Below, piece by piece: positions 33,791 to 46,979 of a stretch of 64,000 bases of DNA. Made by a program: the position numbers and the translations under genes. Positions within the stretch are counted from its first letter, which is position 1. Every line of letters starts with the position of its first letter. The notes beneath the pieces are model-generated. The model worked only from the letters and a program-made list of their open reading frames with translations. It was not told the DNA's origin and searched no databases. Source of the stretch: Gaeumannomyces sp. JS-464 (Eukaryota; Ascomycota; Sordariomycetes; Magnaporthales; Magnaporthaceae); NCBI GenBank assembly GCA_002197995.1, contig NGZR01000004.1, forward strand, positions 3,472,001 to 3,536,000. Reading direction: 5' to 3'.

Positions 33791-34969
33791 TTCAAGCGAG
33801 CCCGAATACAAATAAGCTGTTGTTTCACTACTCAGCGAGTCGCAGTCGGCACGTAAAGCCGTGCCGTATTACACCAGCGTTCTTCTCAGCGACACTCGCC
33901 TCCAAACACCCCCTGATCAAATTCCTCACTCGATGCAGCGCTTCCCATATCGCTTACACTACTACTTTTTGGTTACTGCGATGAATCTTGCTCCGTTTAC
34001 TCCGCAGGTCGCTCCATCAGAAAAAAAAAAATTTATACCCAAATTCGTATTCAGGTGTTGCTCTTGATACTTTCCTTTTTTCCCGTTAAAACAATAGCTT
34101 GGTACTGGGCGGCACAAGTTCCACCTATATTCGACGTGAACTTTTGCTCGCTCAGAGGCTCGGGTTTTCACTTTAGAAGGAACTCCAGATTTGCGGTATA
34201 GGGTCGGGGCAGGTTGGTATATACAGGGCGGAGAGTCTTGGCAGGCCGGGTTGGCCTTGATATCTTTTTTTGGCGCTTCCGTTTTCTTGCTAATTCGGGT
34301 GTCGACTGCGCTTGAGCCCACTTGCTATTCTCACTTGCTTACTCCTTGCATAGCATTGCTACTTTCTTGGATGATACACCAGGCGACGGGCGGCGGGAGC
34401 GAAGAGGGTTTTTTTCCAAAGAGATACCTGTGTGCAGCGCTGAGAATGTTTTTCATCCGAAACGTGTTTTCTCAGTGTTGTCACTTTCAGGGGCCCCGTG
34501 CGAGCCCAGCTGATCTACCTGCATATTTCAGCTCGAGCCTTTTTTTTTCTTTTAAAGTTCCCCAGGAGGGATGAAGATTATCGTATACCCATTCTCTCGC
34601 CTCTCTAAGCCAATTCTGAAAATAAGATCTAGAAATCCAAGCCATGATATAAAAGGGAAGAAAGTTAGATATGTATGTACACCACGGGGCCCGTCAAACT
34701 TTGACGGGTCTGAAACCCAACAAAGCTCCAGACGTGATGGACAAAGCCACGCCGTAGTCATCAAGCGTCATCGCGTGCGTCCTGGATGTGGTGGACGTGC
34801 GTGCGGGGGTATTTACGCTTTGTTTCTTTAGTAGTTACAAAAAGAGAAGACAGAAAAAACGCCATGTATGAGCCGTACTCCACCCAACGCCAACGCACCG
34901 TTGCGAAAGAGAACCAGAGCCGGGGAGGAAAGCTAGAAGCGAGAAGAAACTGAGGAAAAAAAGCAAAGG
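33791..34969. other. Intergenic between convergent genes
   Basis: 3' ends of the unknown gene and gcn5. AT-richer than its surroundings, with short T and A runs. No coding signal. Confidence 0.5.
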
Positions 34970-36308
<1,339 letters not shown>

Positions 36309-36741
36309 ATTGAGCTACAGAATAAAAAAAAAAAAAAAAAAAGGACAGCAAAAGTGTATAATGCGCGCTCCGGTGGAAGCCGCGCGCGACGGCCGGCGTA
36401 CGATCTGCTGGGCTGGGACTGGGCTGGCCAACAGGAGGGGTGTGTCGTTCGTGCTTGACGACGTCAGCCCGGGACTCGATGCGGATGCACGTGATTGCGC
36501 CCAAGGGGGGGAGCGCGGAGATGTGGGGGCTTCTGTGGGGGTGATGTGGGTCAGTTGGCAGCTGGATGGGGCCGCTCTGCTGTGAGGGAAGCCACGGTTG
36601 CTCATCGCATTCACGCGTGTCCTTCCTTGGCTTCAATTTAGGGAGACTTTGAGTGAGAGAGAATCGACTTCGGATTCCTAAACGGCAAACACGACCCGCT
36701 GAGCAAGCCTGCACATCGTCACTGTCGATACCCTCGTCCCA
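36309..36741. other. Divergent promoter between gcn5 and ost5
   Basis: 433 bases. An A19 tract (36324-36342) lies 15 bases from the gcn5 ATG, in its 5' leader. Confidence 0.5.
36324..36342. repeat. A19 homopolymer tract in the gcn5 leader
   Basis: Nineteen consecutive A (T19 on the gcn5 coding strand), immediately upstream of its start codon. Confidence 0.85.
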
Positions 36742-37105
36742 ATGGATCCCTCGCTCTCGTTGGCCTGGCAGGCCTCGGCCAACGACCTGTTCTTCCCGGC
36801 TATCTCCAAGGGAAACCAGTCCCTCCTCACCTTCTTCCTGCTCGCCATTGGCATCACCTCGACCGGCCTGTTTGCTCTCAGTAAGGCTCCCTGTGTCCAG
36901 TTGGAACTCTCCGAACAGAAAGCCCGTCCTAACACATGACAGACCGCTCCTTCGTCAACATCTTGCTTGGGCGCCCTGCGTCGCTGGCACTGGGGTAAGA
37001 TATCTCCTCACTGGCCCCCATTCAATTGCTTTACTCTAACAAATGCACGCACTGCACAGCTTTGGCATAGTCTACTTGTTTTGTGCGGTTGGAGTCTACG
37101 TTTAG
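36742..37105 (+). CDS. ost5: Oligosaccharyltransferase small subunit Ost5 (TMEM258-like)
   Basis: Small ER-membrane subunit of the oligosaccharyltransferase complex, which transfers glycans to Asn residues in the lumen. Three exons, 36742-36880, 36943-36994 and 37060-37105, total exactly 79 codons (78 residues). Two transmembrane helices are seen: LLTFFLLAIGITSTGLFAL and LALGFGIVYLFCAVG. The C-terminus GVYV matches yeast Ost5. Size and topology fit the family (yeast 86, human TMEM258 79 residues). No individual frame exceeds 80 codons, so the gene is easily missed. No frame break. Confidence 0.88.
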
Positions 37106-37575
37106 AGGGAACGAGGTCGGGGGTACAGGACAGAGAGATACCCATGAGTTTAGTGGCTATGAATGGTATGTTTCCTACCGCAAACGCTGGTGTGTAGTCC
37201 CTTGCGCAGCGGGCTAACCAAAGGGATCCTTGCCAACAGCATTTTCTTGATCAGGTATCGGTTCAAGAATCCTCTGGGAAACAGAGTCACAAAAATAAAA
37301 CAAAATAAAAAAGTACGACGAGAGCGAGACGCTTCATCCAACGCAGCAGCAGCATGCACTAAACTCTGAGAAACTGGTAAAGATGTGGGCAGCGTGAATT
37401 CCAGGTGGAGCTGCGCGACTCTTTGCTTCAATTGACTGACTGAGCTCGTCTCTCCAAAATCCGACACTGGCGCCGACCGATCTATCCAAGGACGCCCAGC
37501 CAAATTGAACGAGAGAGAGAGCGAGACCACGCGAACGCGCACGCCTCGAGCGTCGCAGCCCCAAGTCTGCCCACC
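37106..37575. other. Intergenic between ost5 and rad1
   Basis: 470 bases between genes on the same strand. No coding signal. Confidence 0.5.
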
Positions 37576-38684
37576 ATGGCTGCGAACACGCTGGGAACGG
37601 CGCCGCCCCGCCTGTGTTCAGGGCAGTCACGAGCTCCACTAGGCCTCTTTACCAGCTGCTCAGAGCCATCGGCTTCACCAACAAGGTTCACGTGGAGATC
37701 ACCGAGGAGGGCATCAGGTTCATGGCCGAGCACGCCCGCGTCATGCAAGGCATGTTGCATACCTAGGTAAATAGTAGAATAAAAATAAAAATAAAATACT
37801 GACGGCGACGAGCAGGTGTGGCATCGCTGAACAAGGCCCTCTTCAGCACGTACGCCCTGAACCTGCCTGCGGCGCCTGGTGAGGACGACGACGACGAAGC
37901 CGGCGCCCCTCTCCCTCCCAGCTTCCAGATCTCGCTGCCGGCGCTGATGGAGACGCTCCAGCTCTTCGGCACCGCCGACGCCGCGGCGCGCCAGGCCAAG
38001 GCCGACACGGACCCGTACCGCAGCAACCTGCGCAACTACCGGCCCGACGCCTTCATGCACCAGAACCTGGGCGTCACGGGCACGTGCTGCCTGTCGTACC
38101 AGGAGGAGGGGGCGCCCTTCAGCGTCGCCATGGACGAGGCCGGGGTCAGCACCACGTGCAACATCGTCACCTACCTGCCCGAGGCGCCCGACGAGATCCC
38201 GTTCGACCGCGACGACCTGTCGTTCAAGGTCATCATGCAGTCGCGCTGGCTGCTCGACGCCCTCGCCGAGCTGGCCCCCAACTCGCCCACCCGCCTGACC
38301 ATCACGGCCTCGCGCCGGGAGCCCTACCTGCGCCTGGCGGGGAGCGGGCCCCTGGGCAGCTCAGCCGTCGACTTCTCGCGCGGCCGCGACCTGCTCGAGA
38401 CCTTCTCGGTCCGCGAGCGCTGGGCGCAGAGCTTCAAGTTCGATATTGTCAAGTCGGCCAGCGAGGCCATGCGCATCTCGAGCAAGGTCAGCCTGCGCGG
38501 CGACGGCCAGGGCGTGCTGAGCTTCCAGTTCATGGTCGAGGTTGAGGGCGGCGGCATGCAGTGGCTCGACTTCCGCTTCGTGCCGTACCTGACGCGGGGC
38601 GACGACGACGACGACGACGACGATGAAGACGAGGACGCTGGGGATGATGGAGGTGGTGACCAAGGTGAGGGGCGAGGCAGGTAG
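37576..38684 (+). CDS. rad1: DNA-damage checkpoint clamp subunit Rad1, one frame break, GC-AG intron
   Basis: Subunit of the 9-1-1 sliding clamp (Rad9-Hus1-Rad1), loaded at damaged DNA to activate checkpoint kinase. Exons are 37576-37749 and 37816-38684. One C is missing from the run 37606-37609, after which PPVFRAVTSSTRPLYQLLRA is read. With it the product is 347 residues. PCNA-like features include FTNKVHVEITEEGIRFMAEH, RVMQG/VASLNKALFSTYAL, TCNIVTYLPEAPDEIPFD and KFDIVKSASEAMRISSKVS, ending in a poly-Asp/Glu tail. The phase-consistent donor of the 66-bp intron is CAAG/GCATGT, a GC-AG type, and the intron also contains a TACCTAGGTA palindrome. The C-terminal Gly-rich end after the Asp run is less certain. 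Confidence 0.88.
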
Positions 38685-40448
38685 AGAAGAAAAAAAAACA
38701 CCCCCCGGGTGTCCAAGGCACACCGCGCCAGGCTATCTGTTGTGACTGCCTACCTAGGTACCTACCTATTCTTGGCCCTCGGGCACTGGTCGGGTCATGT
38801 GCTGGTCATGTATGCCTCCCCCCACGTTATTCCCAACCAGGGGGCTCCAGATCCAGCCAACCAACAGCCTACATATCTAACTAAAACAAGAAAACGTTTG
38901 GCGCCGCTTTTTTGCAGCAAAGCAACCGACCGAGACCGACAGGCCGGTCAGGCCAGAGTGTGGTCAGGGAGGAGATCGGCACTTGTGTCGGCCTTGAGAT
39001 CGGTCGGACGTTCAAGTCTCAACAGCTTCCATCGCGAATTGACGAATGGGGAGCTTGTTCCTTCTTTGGGCAATATCTTTCTTGATCCTTCCGGGGAAGA
39101 AGGGGGTAAGGGGAAGAAAAAGGGGACAATAAACCAGGGTGTTTTTTTTCCCTTTCCGCCGATGTTACGTGCGAGAGTGTGTGCGTGAATCGGGACTGGC
39201 TGAATATAAATGGGGTCAATATATGCCGATGCTATTTCGGTGAGACGTGCAGCAAAGCAGCGCCGCATGGGTTCCTCTACCCCGGGGGGTGCTCTGCTGA
39301 CATAGCAACACGGCCTAAGAAAGTCAATCCAGTCAAAAGTGGGCAGTCAGCCCAACGATGAGAGAGAGGAGGAGACCTTGGTCGTACGAGGGAAGCCGGG
39401 GTTCAAACCCACCCATTCACTGACTGGTCGTCTTACACCTTTGTCCATCTTCCCCGCCTCTCGCTGTCTCTTGCCTACATTGCCATGTGCAAGATGGAGA
39501 TCCTTGATAGATGTTTTTCTTTCTTTCCCCTGCCTGGTACCTACCAGATATGCAATGCACCATGCACAGAGGAGGAGTCTTCCCACTGTTGCTCTTTCTA
39601 TTTTTCTCCATCGGATCGTATGACTTTGCCCTCCAGTGCTAGACCTCGACTGTTCGCGTCAAGTACCTTTCCCCGCCCGTCCGACTGATTTGCCTGGGCA
39701 GAAGGATTTTGCTGCCCAGGGAAGAAACAGGATCTCTTGGGTAAATCTGCCGACCCTCAAATAATATGTTGGTGTGTGTGCGTGTGTGCGTGTGTGTGTG
39801 TGTTTATTTATCGAGAGCCGATCGACTGGGTCACAGCCCCCGAAAATCTTCAATATCGCCCGGCAACGGCTCCCGGGCGGCTGAAGGGGAATTGAGGGAT
39901 TTGGGGATGGGATTCATCAGTTCGGCTATTCCAGCAATTCCGGTTCCTGGGTCCTCGATGCCGGCCCCTCGAGGAGGGCGTAAGCATGCATGCACCTTCA
40001 TTCCCCGTCCAGATGTGAGCTTGCTTACTCCGGCAGTTGTTTTACGGTTCGAGTGAGGGAATCTTCTCCAGTCAACACGTTCTGCTTAGCAATCCACGAG
40101 GCATCTTGTCAGAGTTGAGTTACCGAGTAAAAAGAGCGTGCCAGTTTTATTCCCGTGTCCCTTCTAATCCATCTAACCAGAGAGATATGCATTCCCACCC
40201 AAGTCCTCGCTGTCCTGTGTGAGCGCCAAGTGCAGATGGCGTCTCGATGATGCTAATAATCCGTGAAATTTCTGAACGCCCCCAAGTAGGTACCCAGATG
40301 GTAAAAAAAAAAGGAAGAGATCATGGAACAAAGGAGAACGCTAGAGTACAGCTGGATAGGTATCAAGACAGAAATGAGAAACAGGAAAGAAACGTAAGAA
40401 AAAAAAAAAAAGAAAAAAAAAAAAGGATAGACATGCTGCTGCAGACGC
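38685..40448. other. Intergenic between convergent genes
   Basis: Contains a TACCTAGGTA palindrome (38751-38760) and a GT-rich microsatellite (39768-39801). A tRNA-like GGTTCAAACCC at 39400 lacks a pairing T arm. No gene seen. Confidence 0.45.
39768..39801. repeat. GT-rich microsatellite
   Basis: Imperfect (GT)n interrupted by single C bases. Confidence 0.75.
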
Positions 40449-42905
40449 CTAGCCGTAGAAGCCGGCCGCGTGCACATTTTCCGACTCCCACTTCAGGAAA
40501 TCTCCCAGATCATGCCCCAGGTTGAAGCCCATGGGCACAATGTAGTCCTCACCGGCGACGCTGCGGCCGACCACGAGGTCCAGCATCGGACTCTGCGGCA
40601 GGCTGTCGCGGCTCCCCGCCCGCTCCTTGCCTGGGTGCAGCAGCCCATCGGCAGCCTGCTGCTGGTGCTGCTGAGACTCGAGCACCCAGCGTCCGATACC
40701 CTGGCCGCAAACTCAAACCTTGAGTTCCAGAGTCCCGGGGGCCGCTCTAGCACCAGCGGGATCGGCGGGGACCACGGTGGATCTGTATCATCTCGGGTTG
40801 CGTTGACGCGCTGGAGCTGCCGGTGGATGAGATGGGCGAGTACTCAGCGGTGGCCGCGGGGCTTGGAGGGCACTTGGACGCCAGCTCCGTGTCCAGCGCC
40901 GGTGGCACGCTCCTCTGCTCCCCGACCGAGCCGGCCCGCTCCGTGGCGTCGTCATCATCGTCTTCTTCTTCGTCCTCGGTTTGCTCTTGCTTCGCACCAT
41001 CTTCCTCTTGCCATTGGGCGTGCCAGTGTTATCGCTTATGTTCGTAGGCCTTACATGCTGGTTTTGCATCTCTACATCGTTGCCATATTCTTTCTCTTCC
41101 TCCTCCGAACCAGTCAGGTGGCCAATGCCACCGACGCGGAGATCCTCAAACCAACCCGCAATCTCGTCGGCCTCGTCAGCGTCCGCCATCCGGGTGAAGT
41201 CGGTGCTGTCCGAGAGAAAGTCGCCCGCGCCGCCAAGGATGGCCATCTGGAAGGCGGTCCAGTCTAGCGTCTCGTCGGCCAGCTGCTTGGGGTCGAGAAC
41301 GTTGAGTTCGGTCTTTGAGAAGCGGATGGGTCCGTGGCGGAAGGTCGGCATGGTCATTGTATAGGGGCTGCAATAAAGCATCACAAACTCGTCCGTGACC
41401 TTGGCCTGCCGCATTTCCTGCATCTGCTGTGTCGCTCCCTGTGACTGAACCCCGTGTTGCTGCGGCTGCTGATCCCTCTTTAGGGTTCCGTCCGGGCCTG
41501 TGACCATGACCTCGGGGATTGTGGGCAGGGGCGGCAGCTGTCGACGAGGCTGCTGGCGCATGGCGCTCTTCTGCGGCGGTTGGGGAAGGAGATGTCCTGG
41601 AACATCATCTTCTCCTCTGCCTTTCTCGGCTCTTGCAGGGTCGGCAATGGCTGCTGCTGCTCTGCTGATGATTCTTTACGGGCGACATCGAGCCCAAAGT
41701 CGAATGTGTTTGCGGGCGCCACCTCGACTGTAGGCGAGGGGATCATGGACATGCGCACACCGGCGGCGCCGATCCTAGACGGGAGGTCGTCAAGGTGAAA
41801 GGGCTCGATTGGCGTCTCACTCCCATCCGTCTCCATGGTCCGGATGGACTCGGTAGGCGTCCTGACCTCTGGCCGCGACGGCCTGTTCTTCAGCCTCCAC
41901 TCCTGCACCTGATCCGGCGTCTGGATCTCGTCGACCTCGAGGCGGTGGAAGAGGCGGCCGTTGAGGAGCTCCGACATATTTTCAGTCAGGGTCCACCGTG
42001 CGCCGGTCTTTGGGGTGGCGGCCTGTTGCCGCTTTTTCTCCTGCTGCTCCTGTTGCTGCTGGCTCCGCCTCCCCTTCTTCGACTTCCTCCGTTTGGCCTT
42101 GGAGACGGATGACCTTCTCGTTGGAGGGGCCGATACAATCTTGAGTGGGCTCCTCGGCCCGGTTCGGTAGCCCGGCCATCGCGGAGACTGTGCCAGGGCC
42201 ATGGCAAACTTGGAATCGCGTGCCAGATGCGGCGAGGTTGTGGAGGGAGAGGATTGCTGCGACGCCAATCTTGCCTCCGATAGGGCGGTCCCCACGGCCT
42301 TGAAGGCCTCGTCGGTCTCCCGGATCAGTTGTCTTACGTTTTCTGACATGTCTTCAACGGCTTGCTGGTCGGGTGCTGTCTGGTTTTGTTGGCTGTCATT
42401 CCACTTGGTCTTGTCTGAAACCGGCGACAAGGTCTGCGCCAGGGCCAGAGGGACGGCAGGGTCGGAGGGGTCTTGTAGGAGCAGATCCATTTCATCCAGC
42501 TTCACGGTACGCGGCGACAGCAGAGGAGACAAGGTGTCAGGTGTCTTTGAGCGGCTGTGACAAAGGGGCGGCGGCGTCGAGCTGGCAGGCGTCCGAGGCG
42601 AGCCCCGACAGTCGCAGCTGCACAAAGAACTGGCAGCTGAACGTGGAGTGTCGGGCAGCGGAGGCAAGGGGCCCGTGATCATGTGAACCGCCTTGGATCC
42701 GGAGACCACGACGATGGGCTGAGGCGGGTTCTTTGTCCTCTTCCACGTCCGGGCCTTTTGGCTGTGCTGGCTGTTGGACCTGGCCAGGTCGTCTTTGAGG
42801 GCCGGACAAAGGCCTCGTGGGCCGAGTCGCCACATCCGTCCTCAGCGCCGCGGGGCCGGCGCTGGAGATGAGCCTACGGATGCTGAAGCCGGGTCGGGAG
42901 TTCAT
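40449..42905 (-). CDS. Large low-complexity protein of unknown function, several frame breaks
   Basis: The product should start MNSRPGFSIRRLISSAGP at 42905 and end WESENVHAAGFYG at 40449. The longest uninterrupted part is 451 codons (42835-41480) and contains VEDMSENVRQLIRETDEAF, a basic Gln/Lys-rich stretch and ARWTLTENMSELLNGRLFHR. A frame change near 42790 and a missing C at plus 41582-41585 break it. After the latter, VTDEFVMLYCSPYTMTMPTF and DETLDWTAFQMAILGG are read. Further changes lie near 40980 (before a Glu/Asp run), 40770 and 40690. Patches of ordered-looking sequence recur across all pieces in the same order, so this is probably one gene of roughly 800 codons. I do not recognise a domain; the mix of Ser/Pro-rich and acidic regions suggests a regulatory or scaffold protein. 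Confidence 0.55.
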
Positions 42906-45900
42906 GGTCGGAGATGGCGCTCTGGACGAATCCAAAGAGAGACACTGCGGCGGCCGATGGAAGGGAGGGGCCAAAAGCGAGACAAGAAGGAGAGACGCAG
43001 GGAAAGAAGCAATGATAAACGAAACAGGCGACGGATAGCGAGACCGATCGCCTGTTACATAGCGGGAGTGCGCGTGGTACAGACTATGGGAGAGGAAAAT
43101 GAAGACCGACAAGGGGAATAGGGGGGTTGGCCTGGTGGCTCAGTCGGGTGAGACCAGATCCGCGACCACAGCAAAGGAGCTGAACGAGGCGGGCTTGGTC
43201 TCTTTTACTGGGGGAGCGAATACACATCCAACACTCGTGTGGGAGGGTCGATGGGATTGACCGGTGGTGGCACAGATATATTGTAACAAGGTCATCCGCC
43301 GCACCCCGTCGAGCGACCCCATGTGGTGGAGGGAGGCCGGGGGAGCCAGGCAGTTGACGTCTACCGCCCAGGCAGGAGCTCGTCTGCCCGGCTCCTCCCT
43401 CAGCTCAGTATGAGGTCCCGTACATTCTATGCTGTAAGAAACCCACCTATCTATGTGCGTATGGTAGCATCGCCGAGGCCTGGCTGCATGGCGAGCCAAG
43501 GGTGGGAAGCGTCTCGGGGGCGAGCAGGAGGATGACGACTCTGGACGCAGCAGAGTGCGGCGGGCGTGTGGGCTTGGGCTTGGAGGGTGCGGATGGTCGA
43601 GACCGCCCAAGATCTTTGTCCACCTTGAGCTAACTTGCCTAACTCGGCGATTGGTGGGGTGGGGTGGGATGTTCATGGCACGGCACACTCGTCTCCATGC
43701 CCTATCGCCGTGGCAGCGGTGGCAGCAACGGCCGCGGGGGAAGCAAACCAACCAGTGTGGCAGTCTGTCAGACTGAGGATGACGAACGAGGGGGCTTCCC
43801 GATCGGGACAGCAGGGGGGCGGGCCGGTGGTGGATCAACGTGGAAGGGCTTGGGATCGAGGCAGGATCCGGATCAAGTGAGGGAGGACTGGATATTTTTA
43901 TCGCGCGTCTGTGGGTCCAGCCCATCAAGATGCAGGTCTGCTCTGCGAGTATGTACAGAGTGACAGAGTGTGCTGTATAGGAGAGCCCGCGTGCCAGCGA
44001 CGCTATTTTGCGGTGCTGCCGTCAGCCGATTGGCGCGAGGGGGGGTTGCATGCATGCCAGCCGAGGGCGCTCGTTGGCTGGCTGGCCTCGCTTTTTGTTG
44101 TTTGCGAGCTGGTTTTTTCTTGGAGCCAGCCAGGGTTGTTTACCCGCGGCACAGTTTTTGTTTTTGGCAGGGCAGAGTTGCATCGCGACGCTCCCTCGCC
44201 GTCGCTGGAGCTCCTATTCCAGTCGAGCGAGCGTGTGCTCTCGAATATTGACCCACGAGAGAACGCCAACGGACTCGACGAGTAGGCGACGATAGCCGCC
44301 AGCAGTGCGGGGCGCGCCTGTGATTCAAAAATAGGCGATCGGCCGTCGACTGAAATGTGCCTTCATTTTGGGACTCGAGTGCGAGGCATGCTGGCGGGTT
44401 GGCTGGTGGGTGACGCTTCCAACCTCCATAGTGTCAGCACACAGTGAACCTCGATAACTGGCCCAACCTCAAGGAGATTGCAAGATCGTGTAGGGCTCGA
44501 CGTGACTCCAGCTCGTGGGTATTGCTTCCACCTGTGCGTGGTCGAGCAGTGTGGCGTCGCACTCGCAGCGGGCAACTGCCTCGAGTGGAGCGCGTCAATT
44601 CGATAGCGGCGGGCGGCGTCTGCCAGATCCAGGGCTGCGATTGAGCACTGGCTGCCTGTGTCGCCGAGTCTCGGTCGCCAGCCTGCACGAGCACGGCACA
44701 ATCGTGCAATCGTCGGCGCATCTCGTCCGTGGCTGGCCTCGGCCTCTGCTGTGGTTGGCCTCGGCCCCTGGCTGTGTTCGGGTGCGAGCTGCGAAAGCCG
44801 TGATTGCTATTGGCAGCACAAGCGGGAAGCTGTGCCGTCGACCTCATCTCCACCAAGACACCCACCCGTCAGCGTTCCTGCCGCTTTCCATCAGCAGCAG
44901 CAGCAGCAGCAGCAGCATTCAGTGGGCAGTTGCCTGCTGGGCTCCACCATTCGCTGCGTGGTGGTCGGAGCTTTCGAAAGAGATGGTAAAGTCGTCCAGA
45001 CAAAGAGAATTTTGATGGAAAATGGATCCGTTTGCAGCAGAACCAACATGAACCAACAAAATGTTACACTCTGCCACCCGCATAACCCCATCTGGGGCTA
45101 CTGCACTTGCTGGTGCCCCCATACATGATCAGATCTGCCTGGATGCTGTCGTCGCCGTGGCAGCATCTCGATTTCCGTGCCCTCTTCTGTGCGACCAACC
45201 TGCCGCCTGAACTCTGAACGCCTCGGGCAGGCACAGCGACTCTGCCTCGTGTCCAGGCCGGTCGCATCAGCGGGGGAACGCGAGCTCGGTTTGTCCAATT
45301 TCCATCGACATCGCCTCCCCCTGTCAGATCCAGCCAGTCAGTGTTCAGATGCTGCCTCGGCCGCTGGCATAGATAAGCGAAGGGCGTCCTGTCGTGACAC
45401 TATGGTGTGCTTTGCTGTCTGGCGACTGAGGGCCCAGAGAAATACGTATGCAACCAAGTCAAGCCAGCCCCCAACCGAGCAAGTGTGGACGGATGGCGCA
45501 TAGGATCAAATTTGTGCGTCCAAGTCGCAAAAGCGTGGCAGCCGATGTCTGAGAGCGCTAGAGTGACGTCTTTCTGGCCCGTTCCACAACGGCCCAGTCC
45601 GTGCTGCCAGCTAGCCTAGACTAGGACCCACAAACCTCTCAGTCAGAGCCGCCACCAGAAACACCCATCCTTAGTAGGGTGCCGACGCCATGGGCGTTGG
45701 TGTGCTCTATTTTCCTTGGTGGATCGACGCCAAAGCGCCAGTCGCCAGCAAGGCAGACGCGTTTTGTTGATTCCGCAGCCGCCACCACCATCACGAGTTT
45801 TGACTTACTTGACCCTTGGACCCCAAGCCATCAACAAACTCCGTGTTGAAAGCCCTCACGTGACAAGCAAGGCAGACATCGAGCGAAAGAAACCAAAGAT

Positions 45901-46108
45901 TCATTGACTGATTGTCAAACCCCGGACAGCATCGATTAGGAGGCAACTGTGGGGGCCTGGCGGAACTCAGGCGACGCCAAATCAACACGCTACTGAACTA
46001 TCAAGGGGCAAAGCACCATCGGCAAGAAAAGAGAGAGTGTGAGACTGTGTGTGGTAGGTAGGAGGACGAGGGGAAAAAAACAAAAAAAAACAAAAATCCA
46101 AAACAACC
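42906..46108. other. 3.2 kb region between divergent genes
   Basis: The longest frame (43140-43928 minus, 262 codons) is Arg/Pro/His-rich and not protein-like. Contains (CAG)8 at 44892-44915. The right end is the leader of cdc26, with A-rich runs at 46075-46095. Confidence 0.45.
44892..44915. repeat. (CAG)8 microsatellite
   Basis: Eight perfect CAG units in noncoding DNA. Confidence 0.8.
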
Positions 46109-46979
46109 ATGCTGCGCCGCGCACCAACAGTCATATCCATCACGGCCGAGGACGTCGCCGCCTACGAGGACCGGCAAGAGCGGGCCCGCATGGCCGCCGC
46201 CGCCGCCGCTTCCTCGGGCGCCCCCGCCAGGTCCTGGGCGGCGGCTCCCGCACCGTCCTCAAGGCGACCCTCAGCAGCAGCAACACCACTCCCATCACCA
46301 CCACCACCACCAGAACACCCCACCCCCCGCCGCGGCCGCCCGCCTGATAGCCTCGCACCAGCGCCAGCAGCTGTCGCCCAGCTCACGGGACGCGGCAGGG
46401 TATGGCGGCGGCGGCGGCGGCGAGTATGACGACGAGGACGAGGACGGCGATGACGACGGCGGCGACGACGACGCCCTCGCCGCCGCCGCCGGCCTGCGCC
46501 GCCACCACCACCAGCTCCACCACCACCAGCGCCAGCAAAGCCAGGAGCAGTTCTCGTCCGACGAGGACATGGACGACATCGTCGACCACGACGACGACAA
46601 CCAACACCAGCCGCAGCCGCAGGAAGAAGAGCCCCGCCACTCGGCGCGCCAGCAGTTGGCCCGCTATCAGAGGGCCCAGCTCGAGCGCGAGCGCCTGCTG
46701 CGCCAGCAGCAGCGACAGCAGCAGCGCGCCGCTGCCGCCGCCGCCGCCACCATGGATGGTGGTGGTGGTGCCGCCGCCACCACGCCGACCCCGTCGTACC
46801 AGCCGTCAGCAGCAACGGGCGGTGGCAGGGGCGTGGCGGCGCCCGAGACCGCCGACGAAGGGGTCAGGCGCGGCGGAGGTGCCGCCCCCGCAGAGGCGCC
46901 ACCGCCACCGGCCGCCCCTGGCCGCGTCACGCGGAGCCGGGAGGAGAGGATAGGCGTCGCGGCGTCGAGGAGACGTTGA
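46109..46979 (+). CDS. cdc26: APC/C subunit Cdc26 (Apc12), enlarged, with a frame break
   Basis: Small subunit that stabilises the TPR protein Cdc16/Apc6 in the anaphase-promoting complex. The start MLRRAPTVISITAEDVAAYE matches the conserved N-terminus of Cdc26 (MLRRxPTxIxLxxxDIxxYE in animals and fungi). The end VTRSREERIGVAASRRR matches the short C-terminal motif of filamentous-fungal members. Between them lie about 240 residues of low complexity: His/Gln runs, poly-Gly, an acidic Asp/Glu region, the helix SARQQLARYQRAQLERER and poly-Ala. The frame changes once near 46230-46260 (one extra or two missing bases), giving about 290 residues, against roughly 85 in human CDC26. No intron seen. 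Confidence is high for the ends and low for the middle. Confidence 0.75.

Noticed and set aside
39390..39415. tRNA B-box-like GGTTCAAACCC
   Set aside because: The flanking bases do not form a five-pair T arm and no A box precedes it. A similar string near 62222 (minus) fails too.
43140..43928. 262-codon minus-strand frame
   Set aside because: Rich in Arg, Pro, His and Ser with no ordered segments. It sits in a promoter region.
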